Origin: JAJACP01 sp964350245
Lineage (GTDB): Bacteria; Chlamydiota; Chlamydiia; Chlamydiales; JAAKFR01
Reading direction: 5' to 3'
Assembly: GCA_964350245.1 (NCBI GenBank)
Contig: CAYGJC010000021.1
Span: 1 to 32,676, forward strand
Length of the DNA: 32,676 nucleotides
The notes beneath the pieces are model-generated. The model did not search any database. It had not been told where the DNA came from and was given only the letters and a program-made list of their open reading frames with translations. Shown here piece by piece: positions 14,561 to 23,664 of the stretch (its first letter is position 1; each line of letters begins with the position of its first letter). The position numbers and the translations under genes were made by a program.

Positions 14561-15766
14561 ATGCTGCTTATCCTCTTATCCTTTCTGCGTGATGTATTGG
14601 GCGTAAAGGTGCCTCACGTATTTGAGTATTGCTCGACGCGCATGGCGCTGGCTGCCATCACCTCTTTGCTTGTTACGATTTTGTTCGGCAAAGTGTTCAT
14701 CAAAAAACTCTACGAATGGAAAGTGGGCGATCGCGTCCGCACCGAAGACTGTCCCCTTTTAGGAGAGCTGCACAGAAATAAAAATGAAACGCCCACCATG
14801 GGAGGGGTTCTCATTTTATTTTCGCTTCTCATTTCTTTGTTTCTTTGGATGGATCTCAAAAGCCCGTTTACCCTTCTTCTATTTGCCACAACTGTGGTCA
14901 TCGGCTCCCTAGGCTCTTTTGATGACTACCTAAAACTCCGCTACAAAAGTAAAAAAGGGCTCTCAGGGAAATGGAAACTCTTGATCCAAGTCTCCTTCTC
15001 TTTTTTGATTGCCCTCTACTTACTCTGGTCGCCTTTGACCGAAGCGCTGCACACCAACAGTTGGTTTGTGCCGCCTGTTGCCAAGGAAGAAGTAGACTCC
15101 CTTTCGGATATGGCTCTTTTGACGACTCATGAGTATGCTGCACGCCTCTACGTCCCGTTCTTGAAGGAGCACCTTATCTTGTTCTCGGGATTGGGAGCAC
15201 TGGTCATGGCACTGTTTATCGCGCTTGTGATTACAGGCGCCTCAAATGCTGTTAACCTAACAGATGGATTGGATGGACTGGCAACCGGCACAGTGATGCT
15301 GGCTGCCACTGCCTTTGCTTTGATTGCCTTTATCTCCAATAATGTCGACTTTGCCCGCTACCTGCATATTCTCTATATCGAGGGAAGTGGCGAGATCGCC
15401 ATCTATTTGGCAGCTCTGGCTGGAGCTTCCCTCGGATTTCTTTGGTACAATGGCCATCCGGCACAAGTGTTTATGGGGGATACAGGATCGCTCACGCTAG
15501 GTGCAATTTTAGGTGTCTCCGCGGTGCTTTTGAAACGAGAGTTGCTGCTTGGTATTGTGGGTGGCGTTTTTGTCATCGAGGCGCTCTCTGTCATGCTTCA
15601 GGTAGGAAGCTATAAACTGCGCAATAAAAAACGGATCTTTTTGTGTGCGCCGCTTCACCATCACTTTGAATATAAGGGGTGGGCAGAAACAAAGGTGGTG
15701 CTCCGCTTTTGGATCATCGGCCTTCTGCTTGCCATTGTCGGAATCGCAACTCTCAAATTTCAGTGA
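14561..15766 (+). CDS. mraY: Phospho-N-acetylmuramoyl-pentapeptide transferase MraY
   Basis: MraY moves phospho-MurNAc-pentapeptide to undecaprenyl phosphate, forming lipid I at the inner membrane. The 401-residue protein has about ten membrane helices and the family signatures TPTMGG, FDDYLKLRYKSKKGLSGKWK, NLTDGLDGLATG, MGDTGSLTLG and PLHHHFE; the aspartates in these loops bind magnesium. An insert of about 40 residues (roughly 150-195) between helices 4 and 5 is longer than in E. coli. The next gene, murD, starts inside its stop codon (TGATG). Confidence 0.97.
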   Translation: MLLILLSFLRDVLGVKVPHVFEYCSTRMALAAITSLLVTILFGKVFIKKLYEWKVGDRVRTEDCPLLGELHRNKNETPTMGGVLILFSLLISLFLWMDLKSPFTLLLFATTVVIGSLGSFDDYLKLRYKSKKGLSGKWKLLIQVSFSFLIALYLLWSPLTEALHTNSWFVPPVAKEEVDSLSDMALLTTHEYAARLYVPFLKEHLILFSGLGALVMALFIALVITGASNAVNLTDGLDGLATGTVMLAATAFALIAFISNNVDFARYLHILYIEGSGEIAIYLAALAGASLGFLWYNGHPAQVFMGDTGSLTLGAILGVSAVLLKRELLLGIVGGVFVIEALSVMLQVGSYKLRNKKRIFLCAPLHHHFEYKGWAETKVVLRFWIIGLLLAIVGIATLKFQ

Positions 15767-16956
15767 TGAATACGCTCATTTTAGGTTTAGGAGTCAGTGG
15801 AAAGGCGGCTTTAGAATTTTGCCAAAAAAGAGGGGATCGTGTCTCTGTTTATGACGATATCAACGCCCCCCACCCGGTTAACTTAAATCAGATCGACCGT
15901 GTAGTGAAATCACCGGGAATTCCGCTGACTCATCCCGTTGCAAAAGCGGCACATGAACGTGGCATCCCTTTGGTAGGCGAAGTCGATCTGGCTTTGGCTG
16001 AGATCAAGGGAAAAACTCTGTATGCAGTAACCGGTTCAAATGGAAAAACAACAACGACTCTGCTGACAGCGCATCTCCTCAATTTGGTAGGAAAAAAAAC
16101 GTTGGCTGTGGGAAATGTGGGAACTCCACTTCTCTCTCAAATCGATTCGGATTTTGAGTGCTTGGTTGTGGAACTCAGCTCGTTTCAGTTGGAGACAATT
16201 GTTCCCCTCCCTGTATTTGATGGCGCCGTTTTGCTCAACATCACACCCAATCATCTCGATCGGCACAAAACATTTGAGGCGTATGCTCAAGCTAAATTCC
16301 GTTTGCAGGCGTGCTTGAAAGAGAGGGCTCCTTTCTACATCAGTCAGCAAGTGGCGGACTCCTTTCCTGTTCAAGGATGTATTTTTGATATTGAAACGTT
16401 TTCCCAACTCAGTTATAGAGATAGGAGACTCTATCCGCACGATTTGCAAAATTGCGCTGCTGCTGCTGCGCTGGCGGGTGTTGGGCGCGAAGTCGTGGAA
16501 GAGGGGCTGGCAACTTTTGTAAAACCCCCTCACCGTATTGAGTTTGTGCGAGAATGGAGAGGGGTTTCTTTTGTCAACGATAGTAAGGCAACAAGCGTGG
16601 ATGCCGTAAAAAAGGCAGTGGAAGCGTTATCGGCTCAGGTGATTTTGATTGCCGGTGGTGTCGATAAGGGAGGACTCTTTCGAGAATGGGTGCCCTTGTT
16701 TCTAAAAAAAGTGCGCATGGTGTATGCGTTAGGAGAGGCTGCCGGGCGCATCGAGAGTGAATTGAGTCCCACAATAAAGGTGGACAAAGTCTCCTCGCTT
16801 GAGGAGGGAGTGGAAAAAGCAGCACGTTACGCCCAACAGGGCGATACGGTGCTACTATCCCCGGGTTGTTCGAGTTTTGATCAGTTCAAAAATTATGAAC
16901 ACCGCGGAGATAAATTTAAGGAATTGGTTGGTGCACTTGAGGAGATACCGTCATGA
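15766..16956 (+). CDS. murD: UDP-N-acetylmuramoylalanine-D-glutamate ligase MurD
   Basis: MurD ligates D-Glu to UDP-MurNAc-L-Ala using ATP. The N-terminal Rossmann-like domain (LILGLGVSGKAAL) is followed by P-loop GSNGKTT at residues 90-96, the ELSSFQLE segment, NITPNHLDRH and the C-terminal domain with NDSKATSVDAVKKA and LLSPGCSSFDQFKNYEHRGD. At 396 residues it is somewhat shorter than E. coli MurD (438). ATG 15766 overlaps the mraY stop by one base, giving translational coupling; a longer open frame from 15679 would run through mraY and is rejected. Confidence 0.96.
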   Translation: MNTLILGLGVSGKAALEFCQKRGDRVSVYDDINAPHPVNLNQIDRVVKSPGIPLTHPVAKAAHERGIPLVGEVDLALAEIKGKTLYAVTGSNGKTTTTLLTAHLLNLVGKKTLAVGNVGTPLLSQIDSDFECLVVELSSFQLETIVPLPVFDGAVLLNITPNHLDRHKTFEAYAQAKFRLQACLKERAPFYISQQVADSFPVQGCIFDIETFSQLSYRDRRLYPHDLQNCAAAAALAGVGREVVEEGLATFVKPPHRIEFVREWRGVSFVNDSKATSVDAVKKAVEALSAQVILIAGGVDKGGLFREWVPLFLKKVRMVYALGEAAGRIESELSPTIKVDKVSSLEEGVEKAARYAQQGDTVLLSPGCSSFDQFKNYEHRGDKFKELVGALEEIPS

Positions 16957-17597
16957 GCCGTAGAGATACGATTATTGTAGCTGTGTTGGTGAACGCCGCT
17001 TTACTGATGATTCTATTTGCGACAGCCGTTCGATCGGATAACGCAGAACCTGTTAAACAGGTAGAACTTGCCCAGACACCTCCCCCCAAAACAGAGTCAA
17101 AAGAGGAGGAGCTTTTCCATCACTATGCGACCTCAGTGCCTACTTTAGCCGAAACGGTCGCAGATCCTATCCCCTTTACTGAGGAAATTGAACTGGCTTT
17201 CAATCCTCCTGAGCTTGTGGAACCGCCGAAAAAAAGTGTAGAAAAGCCCAAAACAGAGGCCCGTGTTGTTGATGTAACGGTAAAAAAAGGCGATTTTCTA
17301 GAAAAAATAGCCAATGCAAATAACACCTCTGTTTCTGCAATCATGAAAGCGAATCAGTTGACCTCAACTCAACTTAAAATCGGCCAAGTACTCAAGGTTC
17401 CTGTTTCAGACGCCAAACCCAAGCAGGTCTCTAAGCCTTCTCCTGCAGAAGAGTATTATGTCGTCAAAGATGGAGATAATCCCTGGTTGATCGCTTCTCG
17501 AAATAACCTGCGTTTAGATGAATTGCTGAAGCTTAATGGATTAGATGACCAAAAAGCACGCCGTCTTCGCCCCGGAGACCGTTTGAGAATTAAATGA
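16953..17597 (+). CDS. Membrane-anchored protein with two LysM domains
   Basis: A 214-residue protein with one N-terminal membrane anchor (about residues 7-27), a Pro/Glu/Lys-rich linker (30-105) and two LysM repeats, DVTVKKGDFLEKIANANN around 108-152 and YYVVKDGDNPWLIASRNN around 167-214. LysM domains bind N-acetylglucosamine-containing glycans. Chlamydia has a similar NlpD-annotated gene between murD and ftsW (from memory). No peptidase domain is present, so it probably binds or organises septal peptidoglycan and does not cut it. The start overlaps the murD stop (ATGA), with GAGGAGA upstream. Confidence 0.9.
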   Translation: MSRRDTIIVAVLVNAALLMILFATAVRSDNAEPVKQVELAQTPPPKTESKEEELFHHYATSVPTLAETVADPIPFTEEIELAFNPPELVEPPKKSVEKPKTEARVVDVTVKKGDFLEKIANANNTSVSAIMKANQLTSTQLKIGQVLKVPVSDAKPKQVSKPSPAEEYYVVKDGDNPWLIASRNNLRLDELLKLNGLDDQKARRLRPGDRLRIK

Positions 17598-18754
17598 GAT
17601 CCTTAATTCTCATCTGCGTCATCTTGATTTTTGCCCTTGGGTTGGTGATGGTTTTCAATACATCCTCAGCAGAGATCTTAGACAGATCTCTTGATCGTAG
17701 TACTCACCAGGCTCTTTTTCGGCAGATTGTTTATGCAGCAATTGGACTTCTCCTCTCTATTTTGGTATGGAAGATAGGCTACACGCACTTACTAAGGCTG
17801 AGTCCCTACCTCCTTCTTTTTGCTACTCTCTTTTTGGTTTTAGCTTTTGTTCCTGGAATTGGAAAAGTGCGAAACGGCGCCCACAGGTGGGTTGGAATCG
17901 GTCCGTTTAGCCTTCAGCCTTCTGAGGTCGTAAAGTATCTTGTTCCTATGGTCTATATCGAGTGGATTGTTCGTCGCTATAAACATGAGGTTACTTTTCT
18001 CACATTTTGCAAAATCGTCTCAATCCTGGCCATCCCGATGTTTCTGATTATGGTAGAGCCAGATAATGGAACAACTGCTGTGATTGGCGCCTCTCTTATT
18101 CCTCTTTTTTTCATCACCGGTATCCGCTTTAAGTACTGGGCTCTTCCTGTCATGATTCTTTTGTCGATCGGCACCATTGCCGCTTTTCAACTTCCCTATG
18201 TGAGAGCGCGACTGACTGTTTATTTGAATCCCGAATTAGACATCAGAGGTAAGGGGCATCAGCCGCATCAAGCTAAAATTGCTGCCGGCTCAGGAAAGTT
18301 ATTAGGGCGTGGGCCTGGAGCGAGTCTGCAAAAACTCACTTATCTACCGGAGGCACAAAATGATTATATCGCAGCGATTTATGCTGAAGAGTTCGGGTTC
18401 ATTGGTATCCTAATTCTGATTTCATTGTACATGCTGCTAGCTTTTGGTGGTTTTTCTATCGCCATGCGCACACCAACTGTTTTAGGTTGCTATTTGGCCA
18501 TGACCATCACCTTTTTAATCTCCTTGCAAGCCTTTCTTAATTTGGGGGTTGTGTCCGGTTTGCTCCCAAGTAAGGGAGTGAACCTTCCTTTTTTTAGCCA
18601 AGGAGGAACCTCACTTGTTGCGAATATCATTGGACTTGCTGTTTTACTAAATGTAGGAAGCTATGGAAAAAAAGAGGCTCATTTTGAGCGCAGGGGGCAC
18701 CGGAGGGCATCTCTTTCCGGCACAAGCTCTGGCCCAGTCATTAACCGATTATGA
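17594..18754 (+). CDS. ftsW: Lipid II polymerase FtsW (SEDS family)
   Basis: SEDS-family glycosyltransferase that polymerises lipid II at the division site with a partner class B PBP. About ten membrane helices are visible, with the family stretches NGAHRWVGIG, LQPSEVVKY, MVEPDNGTTAVIG, YLPEAQNDYIAAIYAEEFG and LPSKGVNLPFFSQGGTS. The length is 386 residues. It overlaps the LysM gene by 4 nt and, unusually, the start of murG by 92 nt: its last ~30 residues (basic, Ser-rich) are encoded in the murG N-terminal region in another frame. Chlamydiae lack FtsZ but keep SEDS proteins for polarised division. Confidence 0.95.
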   Translation: MRSLILICVILIFALGLVMVFNTSSAEILDRSLDRSTHQALFRQIVYAAIGLLLSILVWKIGYTHLLRLSPYLLLFATLFLVLAFVPGIGKVRNGAHRWVGIGPFSLQPSEVVKYLVPMVYIEWIVRRYKHEVTFLTFCKIVSILAIPMFLIMVEPDNGTTAVIGASLIPLFFITGIRFKYWALPVMILLSIGTIAAFQLPYVRARLTVYLNPELDIRGKGHQPHQAKIAAGSGKLLGRGPGASLQKLTYLPEAQNDYIAAIYAEEFGFIGILILISLYMLLAFGGFSIAMRTPTVLGCYLAMTITFLISLQAFLNLGVVSGLLPSKGVNLPFFSQGGTSLVANIIGLAVLLNVGSYGKKEAHFERRGHRRASLSGTSSGPVINRL

Positions 18755-19703
18755 AGTGCTTTTTGTTGCTGGGGGCTTGGGCAAAAACCGCTTCTTTGAC
18801 CGCTCTCGCTACGCCTACAAAGAGATTGATTCGGCAACATTCAGTTTTTCCAAGCCCCTCCAAGTGGTCAGAGGGAGTGGACACATCGTAAGAGGAATGC
18901 ACAAGAGCAGGCAGATTGTTCGTTCGTTTGCCCCTGATGCCATTGTAGGTTTTGGAAGCTACTACACACTCCCCCTTCTGCTTGCTGGACTGTGGGAAAA
19001 AGTACCCATTGTTTTACACGAACAAAATACCGTTCCAGGAAAGGTGAATCGTCTCCTCTCACGTTTTGCCAAGAAGACAGCGATTACGTTTCCTGAATCT
19101 TCCTCTTGGCTCCGGGGTGACACACAGTTAGTGCATTTTCCACTTCGGTCGCAGCCAAAGGGTGATCCCTGGAGCTATTTTGGTCTTGAAAGGGGAAAGC
19201 CCACACTGCTTGTTTTTGGTGGTTCTCAAGGAGCGGACCGTCTCAACTCCCTTTTTCTTGAGGCGCTTCCCCGTCTATCTCACTACCAAATTCTTCACTT
19301 TACCGGGAAAGCATGCGACACAATCGAGCCGCTCTATCAAAAACGGAGCGCTCGATACTGTATGAAACCCTTTGAACCGATGATGCATTTAGCTATGCAG
19401 ATTGCCGATTTAGCGGTGACCCGTGCAGGCGCCTCTACTCTAGCTGAATTGATGGATCAGCAGACCCCAGCTCTTTTGATTCCCTTTCCTTTTGCTACTG
19501 ATAATCATCAGGAGAAAAATGCCCGCCACTTTGTCGGGGGGCAAGTTGTACTGGAAAAAGATTTAACAGCAGAGAAGCTCGTTGATGCCATCCTGAGCTT
19601 TCCCATCCAAGAGAAAAAAGAAGCCATGAATGCCTTTAAACAGAAACAAACCTTGACCTCTCTGGCCCAGGTGATTGAGGAAGTGATCAAGCATGAAAAG
19701 TAA
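18663..19703 (+). CDS. murG: Lipid II synthase MurG (GlcNAc transferase)
   Basis: MurG adds GlcNAc to lipid I to give lipid II on the inner face of the membrane. The glycine loop SAGGTGGHLFPAQAL opens the protein; later family stretches include VGFGSYYTLPLLLA, LHEQNTVPGKVNRL, VFGGSQGADRLN, TRAGASTLAELM and PFPFATDNHQEKNA. The length, 346 residues, is typical. ATG 18663 has AGGAAG 4 nt upstream and lies within the end of ftsW. It overlaps the next gene by 11 nt. Confidence 0.97.
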   Translation: MEKKRLILSAGGTGGHLFPAQALAQSLTDYEVLFVAGGLGKNRFFDRSRYAYKEIDSATFSFSKPLQVVRGSGHIVRGMHKSRQIVRSFAPDAIVGFGSYYTLPLLLAGLWEKVPIVLHEQNTVPGKVNRLLSRFAKKTAITFPESSSWLRGDTQLVHFPLRSQPKGDPWSYFGLERGKPTLLVFGGSQGADRLNSLFLEALPRLSHYQILHFTGKACDTIEPLYQKRSARYCMKPFEPMMHLAMQIADLAVTRAGASTLAELMDQQTPALLIPFPFATDNHQEKNARHFVGGQVVLEKDLTAEKLVDAILSFPIQEKKEAMNAFKQKQTLTSLAQVIEEVIKHEK

Positions 19704-22092
19704 AAAGTACCATTTTATTGGCATTGGTGGCATCGGTATGAGCGCTTTAGCTCATATTCTTTTGGATAAAAAAATCTCTGTATCGGGGAGCGATGTTTCG
19801 GTTTCTGTTCTGCTTGAGCAGCTTCAGAAAAAGGGAGCTCAAGTAAAAAAAGGACACGCTTCTGCACATATTTCTGCCCAAGATACTATTGTCTACAGCT
19901 CGGGCATTCACCAGAGTAATCCTGAGATGGTCGCAGCCAAGGCTTTAAACTGCTCCATTCTGCACCGATCTGAACTTCTTGCTGAGCTCATGGAGGGGCA
20001 GCGTACATTTGTTTGCTGTGGCTCGCACGGGAAGACGACGACTACTTCTCTTTTAACAGCTGTTTTAGTGGAGGGGGGATTAGAGCCCTCTTATGCCATC
20101 GGGGGGCTGTTTAAGGGGCTAAATGGACAGTTTGGAAAAGAGGGAGGCTGCTTTGTTGCAGAGGGAGATGAGAGTGATGGAACCTTTCTCAACTACTATC
20201 CGGAGGGAGGGATCATCACGAATGTAGAGTTAGAGCATATGGAGCATTACAAGACTCCCGAAGCACTTTATCACGCATTTAAGACGTTTTTCAGTCAGGT
20301 GACCCATCCGGAACACCTCTTTTATTGTGGTGACGACGCTGTTTTGATGCGCCTGGCTCGAGATAGGGGCTATTCTTATGGATTTTCCGATCACTGCACA
20401 CTCCAACTCTCCCGTTACCGTCAAGAGGGATGGAGGTGTTATTTCGATCTCTCTTTTAAAGGGTGTGTGTATGAGTCTATCGAAGTTGCTTTGGTCGGCC
20501 GGCATCAAGCGCTCAATGCAGCCGCCGTATTTGGACTTGCTTTAAGTTTGGGAATTGAAGAGCAAAAAATCCGTTATGCTCTGGCGACGTTTCCTGGTAT
20601 TGGACGCAGATGTGAAAAAAAGGGAGAAAAAAGGGGTGTTCTTTTTCTTGATGACTATGCCCACCATCCCACCGAAATTGAAAAAACACTAGGAGCTATC
20701 AAAGACGCAGTTGAGGAGCGTCGCCTGGTCGTGTTATTTCAACCCCACCGCTATACCCGAACGCGTGACACACTGGAAGCTCTGGGAAAGGCATTTGAAA
20801 GAGCCGATTATGTTTATGTGACAGATATATATGCAGCCGGCGAGTCGCCAATCGAAGGAATTAGCCCTGAAAACCTAGTGGATAGGATGCGGGAACGTTC
20901 AACAGTTCCCTGTTCCTACTTGCCTAAGCAAAAGTGGGCAGAGATCGCGCTTCAGCCCCATGATGTTTTTGTTTCTATGGGAGCCGGTGATGTCACCCAA
21001 GCTTATGAGCAGGTGCGCGCTCCTCAAAAGCTAACCGTTGGTGTTGTTTTTGGAGGAGTCTCGTGTGAGCACGAAATCTCTTTGCGGTCAGCTCGATTTG
21101 TAGCGACCTCTTTAGATCGTCACTTATATGAAGTGTGCTACTTTGGCATCGATAAAGAAGGAAAATGGGTGACGGGACAAGCTGCGCAAGAGATTCTTCA
21201 GGACCAAGCTGTTGTCTCCTCGCCTTTATGTCGACCTATTTTTGAAGTGACCAAAGAGCTAGAAGCTTGTGATGTTTTTTTACCCATTTTGCATGGAACC
21301 TATGGAGAAGATGGCACTCTGCAGGGCTTCTTTGAAATCTTGGGCAAACCATACATGGGGCCTGATTACCGTTCCTGTGCTTTGTCGATGGATAAAGTGC
21401 TCACCAAGCGGCTAGTGGCTTCCTATGGAATAGCAACGCCAAAAGATCTCTCCTTTGGACACATCGAGTGGAATCAGAAAAAAGAGCAGTTGCTCCATCA
21501 AATTGAGCAGACACTTGCTTTCCCTGTTTATGTTAAGCCCGTTCATTTAGGTTCTAGTGTGGGCATTAGCTGTGTCGCTGTTCCTGAAAAACTCGAAGAA
21601 GCGATTGAAAGTGCCTTCCGTTTTGATACGAAGGTGATGATCGAAGAGGGAAAAGTAGGCTGCCGCGAGCTCGAATTTGCTGTTATGGGCAATAGTCATG
21701 CCTATAAAGTGACGGCGCCAATGCCCGGAGAGAAACTTGCAGCAGGGGTCTTTGTGGATTATGCCAAGAAATATGGTTCTCAGTCAGTGCAAACGACAGT
21801 TACGCCCGATCTTCCTGCTGATTGGGTTGAAAAAGGAAAACAACACGCGGTTACAGCCTACCAGGCAGTGGGGTGTAGTGGAATGACACGCGTTGATTTT
21901 CTTTTGGATCGAGAGGGGACTTATTGGTTTTTTGAAATGAATCCGATTCCTGGTTTACAGCCTTTGAGTCTGTTTCCCAAGATATGGAAACGGGACGGAC
22001 TGGAGCCAGAACAACTATTTGACAGATTGATTATTTTATCTCTGCAACGCAAACGGCAACAGGATAGACACTTTCGATGTTTAAGTACATAA
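19693..22092 (+). CDS. murC/ddl: MurC-Ddl fusion: UDP-MurNAc-L-alanine ligase / D-Ala-D-Ala ligase
   Basis: A 799-residue bifunctional protein. Residues 1 to about 440 are MurC, which attaches L-Ala to UDP-MurNAc: IGIGGIGMSALAHILL, P-loop GSHGKTT (110-116), EGDESDGTFLNY, HHPTEIEKTL and FQPHRYTRT. From about 446, KLTVGVVFGGVSCEHEISLR begins the ATP-grasp D-Ala-D-Ala ligase, with LHGTYGEDGTLQGF, KPVHLGSSVGIS and EMNPIPGL. This fusion is characteristic of Chlamydiae and is the strongest taxonomic marker here. Ddl makes the dipeptide that MurF, encoded upstream, then uses. It overlaps ftsQ by 16 nt. Confidence 0.97.
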   Translation: MKSKKYHFIGIGGIGMSALAHILLDKKISVSGSDVSVSVLLEQLQKKGAQVKKGHASAHISAQDTIVYSSGIHQSNPEMVAAKALNCSILHRSELLAELMEGQRTFVCCGSHGKTTTTSLLTAVLVEGGLEPSYAIGGLFKGLNGQFGKEGGCFVAEGDESDGTFLNYYPEGGIITNVELEHMEHYKTPEALYHAFKTFFSQVTHPEHLFYCGDDAVLMRLARDRGYSYGFSDHCTLQLSRYRQEGWRCYFDLSFKGCVYESIEVALVGRHQALNAAAVFGLALSLGIEEQKIRYALATFPGIGRRCEKKGEKRGVLFLDDYAHHPTEIEKTLGAIKDAVEERRLVVLFQPHRYTRTRDTLEALGKAFERADYVYVTDIYAAGESPIEGISPENLVDRMRERSTVPCSYLPKQKWAEIALQPHDVFVSMGAGDVTQAYEQVRAPQKLTVGVVFGGVSCEHEISLRSARFVATSLDRHLYEVCYFGIDKEGKWVTGQAAQEILQDQAVVSSPLCRPIFEVTKELEACDVFLPILHGTYGEDGTLQGFFEILGKPYMGPDYRSCALSMDKVLTKRLVASYGIATPKDLSFGHIEWNQKKEQLLHQIEQTLAFPVYVKPVHLGSSVGISCVAVPEKLEEAIESAFRFDTKVMIEEGKVGCRELEFAVMGNSHAYKVTAPMPGEKLAAGVFVDYAKKYGSQSVQTTVTPDLPADWVEKGKQHAVTAYQAVGCSGMTRVDFLLDREGTYWFFEMNPIPGLQPLSLFPKIWKRDGLEPEQLFDRLIILSLQRKRQQDRHFRCLST

Positions 22093-22874
22093 AGCCGGGC
22101 CCTCGTTACCCCTGGAAAAAGGTGGTGCTTTTAATCACTCTTTCCACTTTTTGTCTATCAGGAGGGAGTACAGCGACGTATCTCTTTTACCGCTACACAC
22201 AGCGCTTGCATCGAACAAACACCGGTTCTGTGATTCAGGTCATTGTTCAAGCGACAGCTGAGTATGCTCCCCTACAAGCAACCTACTTGGCTGAGGTTTT
22301 GGAGCTTTCGCAAGATATGCCGGTTAACCTAAGCCAATTTGAGATCGATGAGGCGTATGAACGACTGAGAGCCACACACTTCATTCGAGAAGCGCTGATT
22401 AAGAAAATCAAACCCAATATCCTCTATGTTGAATACGCAGTACGCAAGCCCATTGCCTTTCTGGGAGATTACACCAATACGGTCATGGATGAGGAGGGAG
22501 TTTTCGTTCCCTATCTCCCTTTTTACTCGCCTCGTAGCCTTCCTGAGATCTATTTAGGTGCGAAGGCTCCTCCCAACCCGTGGGGCGAAAGAGCGGAGAG
22601 CAAATACGTGGAGTGGGCGCGGGCAATTTTAGCCCGTTTTGAGACAGGCGCTTTGAAGCGAATCGACTTTTCCCAGTGCGAATCACCCAGTAGTGGCACA
22701 AGGCAAATAGTTCTTACTCTAGAAGAAGGAACTTTATTGCGCCTCACGCCAAAAAATTATGCACAAGAACTCACCTATTATTTTATCATCTCCGATCGGA
22801 TGGAAGAGCGTGTCCGTTCTAGTGTCATCGATTTGAGAAACCCCGAAGTGGCGTATATCACGAATGCATCCTGA
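22077..22874 (+). CDS. ftsQ: Cell-division protein FtsQ/DivIB-like
   Basis: A 265-residue bitopic membrane protein: a short basic cytoplasmic tail, one membrane helix (about residues 17-38), then a periplasmic part with a POTRA-like region (VNLSQFEIDEAYERLRATHF and LYVEYAVRKPIAFLG) and a beta domain. FtsQ links early and late division proteins. The sequence is divergent from proteobacterial FtsQ; the assignment rests on size, topology, the POTRA pattern and its place after murC-ddl. The start overlaps the end of murC-ddl and its stop overlaps cutA, so it belongs to the same transcript. Confidence 0.82.
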   Translation: MFKYIKPGPRYPWKKVVLLITLSTFCLSGGSTATYLFYRYTQRLHRTNTGSVIQVIVQATAEYAPLQATYLAEVLELSQDMPVNLSQFEIDEAYERLRATHFIREALIKKIKPNILYVEYAVRKPIAFLGDYTNTVMDEEGVFVPYLPFYSPRSLPEIYLGAKAPPNPWGERAESKYVEWARAILARFETGALKRIDFSQCESPSSGTRQIVLTLEEGTLLRLTPKNYAQELTYYFIISDRMEERVRSSVIDLRNPEVAYITNAS

Positions 22875-23193
22875 ATTTATCCAGATCTATTGGACGTGTG
22901 GTAGCCTCGATGAGGCCAGACAGATTTCCCGTTCTCTTGTGGAAGAGAAACTTGTCGCATGTGCTAATATCATCCCCTGGATTGAATCCATTTTTCTTTG
23001 GGATGAACAGATAGACACCAGTCAAGAGACAAAAGTGATTTTTAAAACGCAACGCGCTCTTTTTGATTCCGTTAAAAAAGCTATTTTAAACCGTTCAAAG
23101 TATGAGGTTCCAGAAATTTTAATGGTCCCTATCTTAGGCGGAAATCAGGAATATCTCGACTGGCTTGCACAAAACACGTCTGCTGTGAGATAG
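22864..23193 (+). CDS. cutA: Divalent-ion tolerance protein CutA
   Basis: A 109-residue CutA1 protein, a trimeric ferredoxin-like fold. The family pattern is clear: DEARQISRSLVEEKLVACAN, WIESIFLWDEQI, ETKVIFKTQ, YEVPEILMVPILGGNQEYLDWL. It is associated with copper tolerance in E. coli but its true function is unsettled. It overlaps the ftsQ stop by 11 nt. A cutA gene follows murC/ddl in C. trachomatis too (from memory). Confidence 0.95.
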   Translation: MHPEFIQIYWTCGSLDEARQISRSLVEEKLVACANIIPWIESIFLWDEQIDTSQETKVIFKTQRALFDSVKKAILNRSKYEVPEILMVPILGGNQEYLDWLAQNTSAVR

Positions 23194-23233
23194 TTTCTAT
23201 TTTTCGGGACCATTCCAACTTAAAGGTATTCGT

Positions 23234-23578
23234 ATGGAAGAATTTGTTGCATATATCATTAAAAATCTCGTTTCTAATCCAGAAGATGTCCATGTTTCTT
23301 CTTCTGCGGACCAAGAAAAAGTACGTATTGAAATCCGTGTGGCACAAGAAGATGTCGGCAAAGTCATCGGGCGCCGCGGAAACACAATTAATGCGCTGCG
23401 CACAATTGTACGAACAGTCGCGACCCGTTTGGGTCAAAAAGCTCAGGTGGAGCTCATCCAGAACGATCTTGAGGGCGAGGAAGTCGTGGCTGTTGAGGAG
23501 TGCTCGGTTGAAGAAGCCTCTTGTGAAGAAGCTGGGCGTGAAGGGGAGACTTGTGCAGCTGAGCCAGCTTTGGCTTAA
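23234..23578 (+). CDS. khpA: KH-domain RNA-binding protein (KhpA/YlqC-like)
   Basis: A 114-residue protein. Residues 1-80 are a single KH domain: FVAYIIKNLV at the start, as in KhpA, then VGKVIGRRGNTINALRTIVR, where GRRG is the RNA-binding GXXG loop. KhpA proteins bind small and messenger RNAs and, with KhpB, affect division and elongation in Firmicutes. The C-terminal tail (80-114) is acidic and has four cysteines within about 25 residues (ECSVEEASCEEAG, then ETCAAE), which I have not seen in the family. AAAGG lies about 7 nt before ATG 23234. Confidence 0.88.
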   Translation: MEEFVAYIIKNLVSNPEDVHVSSSADQEKVRIEIRVAQEDVGKVIGRRGNTINALRTIVRTVATRLGQKAQVELIQNDLEGEEVVAVEECSVEEASCEEAGREGETCAAEPALA

Positions 23579-23586
23579 CTTATATG

Positions 23587-23605
23587 GAGGGTCGATAAGA
23601 CCCTC
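23587..23605 (+). terminator. Hairpin after khpA, possible terminator
   Basis: GAGGGTC (23587-23593) and GACCCTC (23599-23605) form a perfect 7-bp stem with a 5-nt loop shortly after the khpA stop. The tail that follows has few consecutive T bases, so termination may be partial and rsbV could still be co-transcribed. Confidence 0.4.
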
Positions 23606-23664
23606 TGTTGAATTAATTGATTGAATCGCGATAATAGAGCAAATGTTTGGAGCAAGGGTAAACT

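Noticed and set aside
23244..23624. 126-residue frame overlapping khpA
   Set aside because: Shadow of the KH-domain gene in another frame, with no ribosome site or family features.
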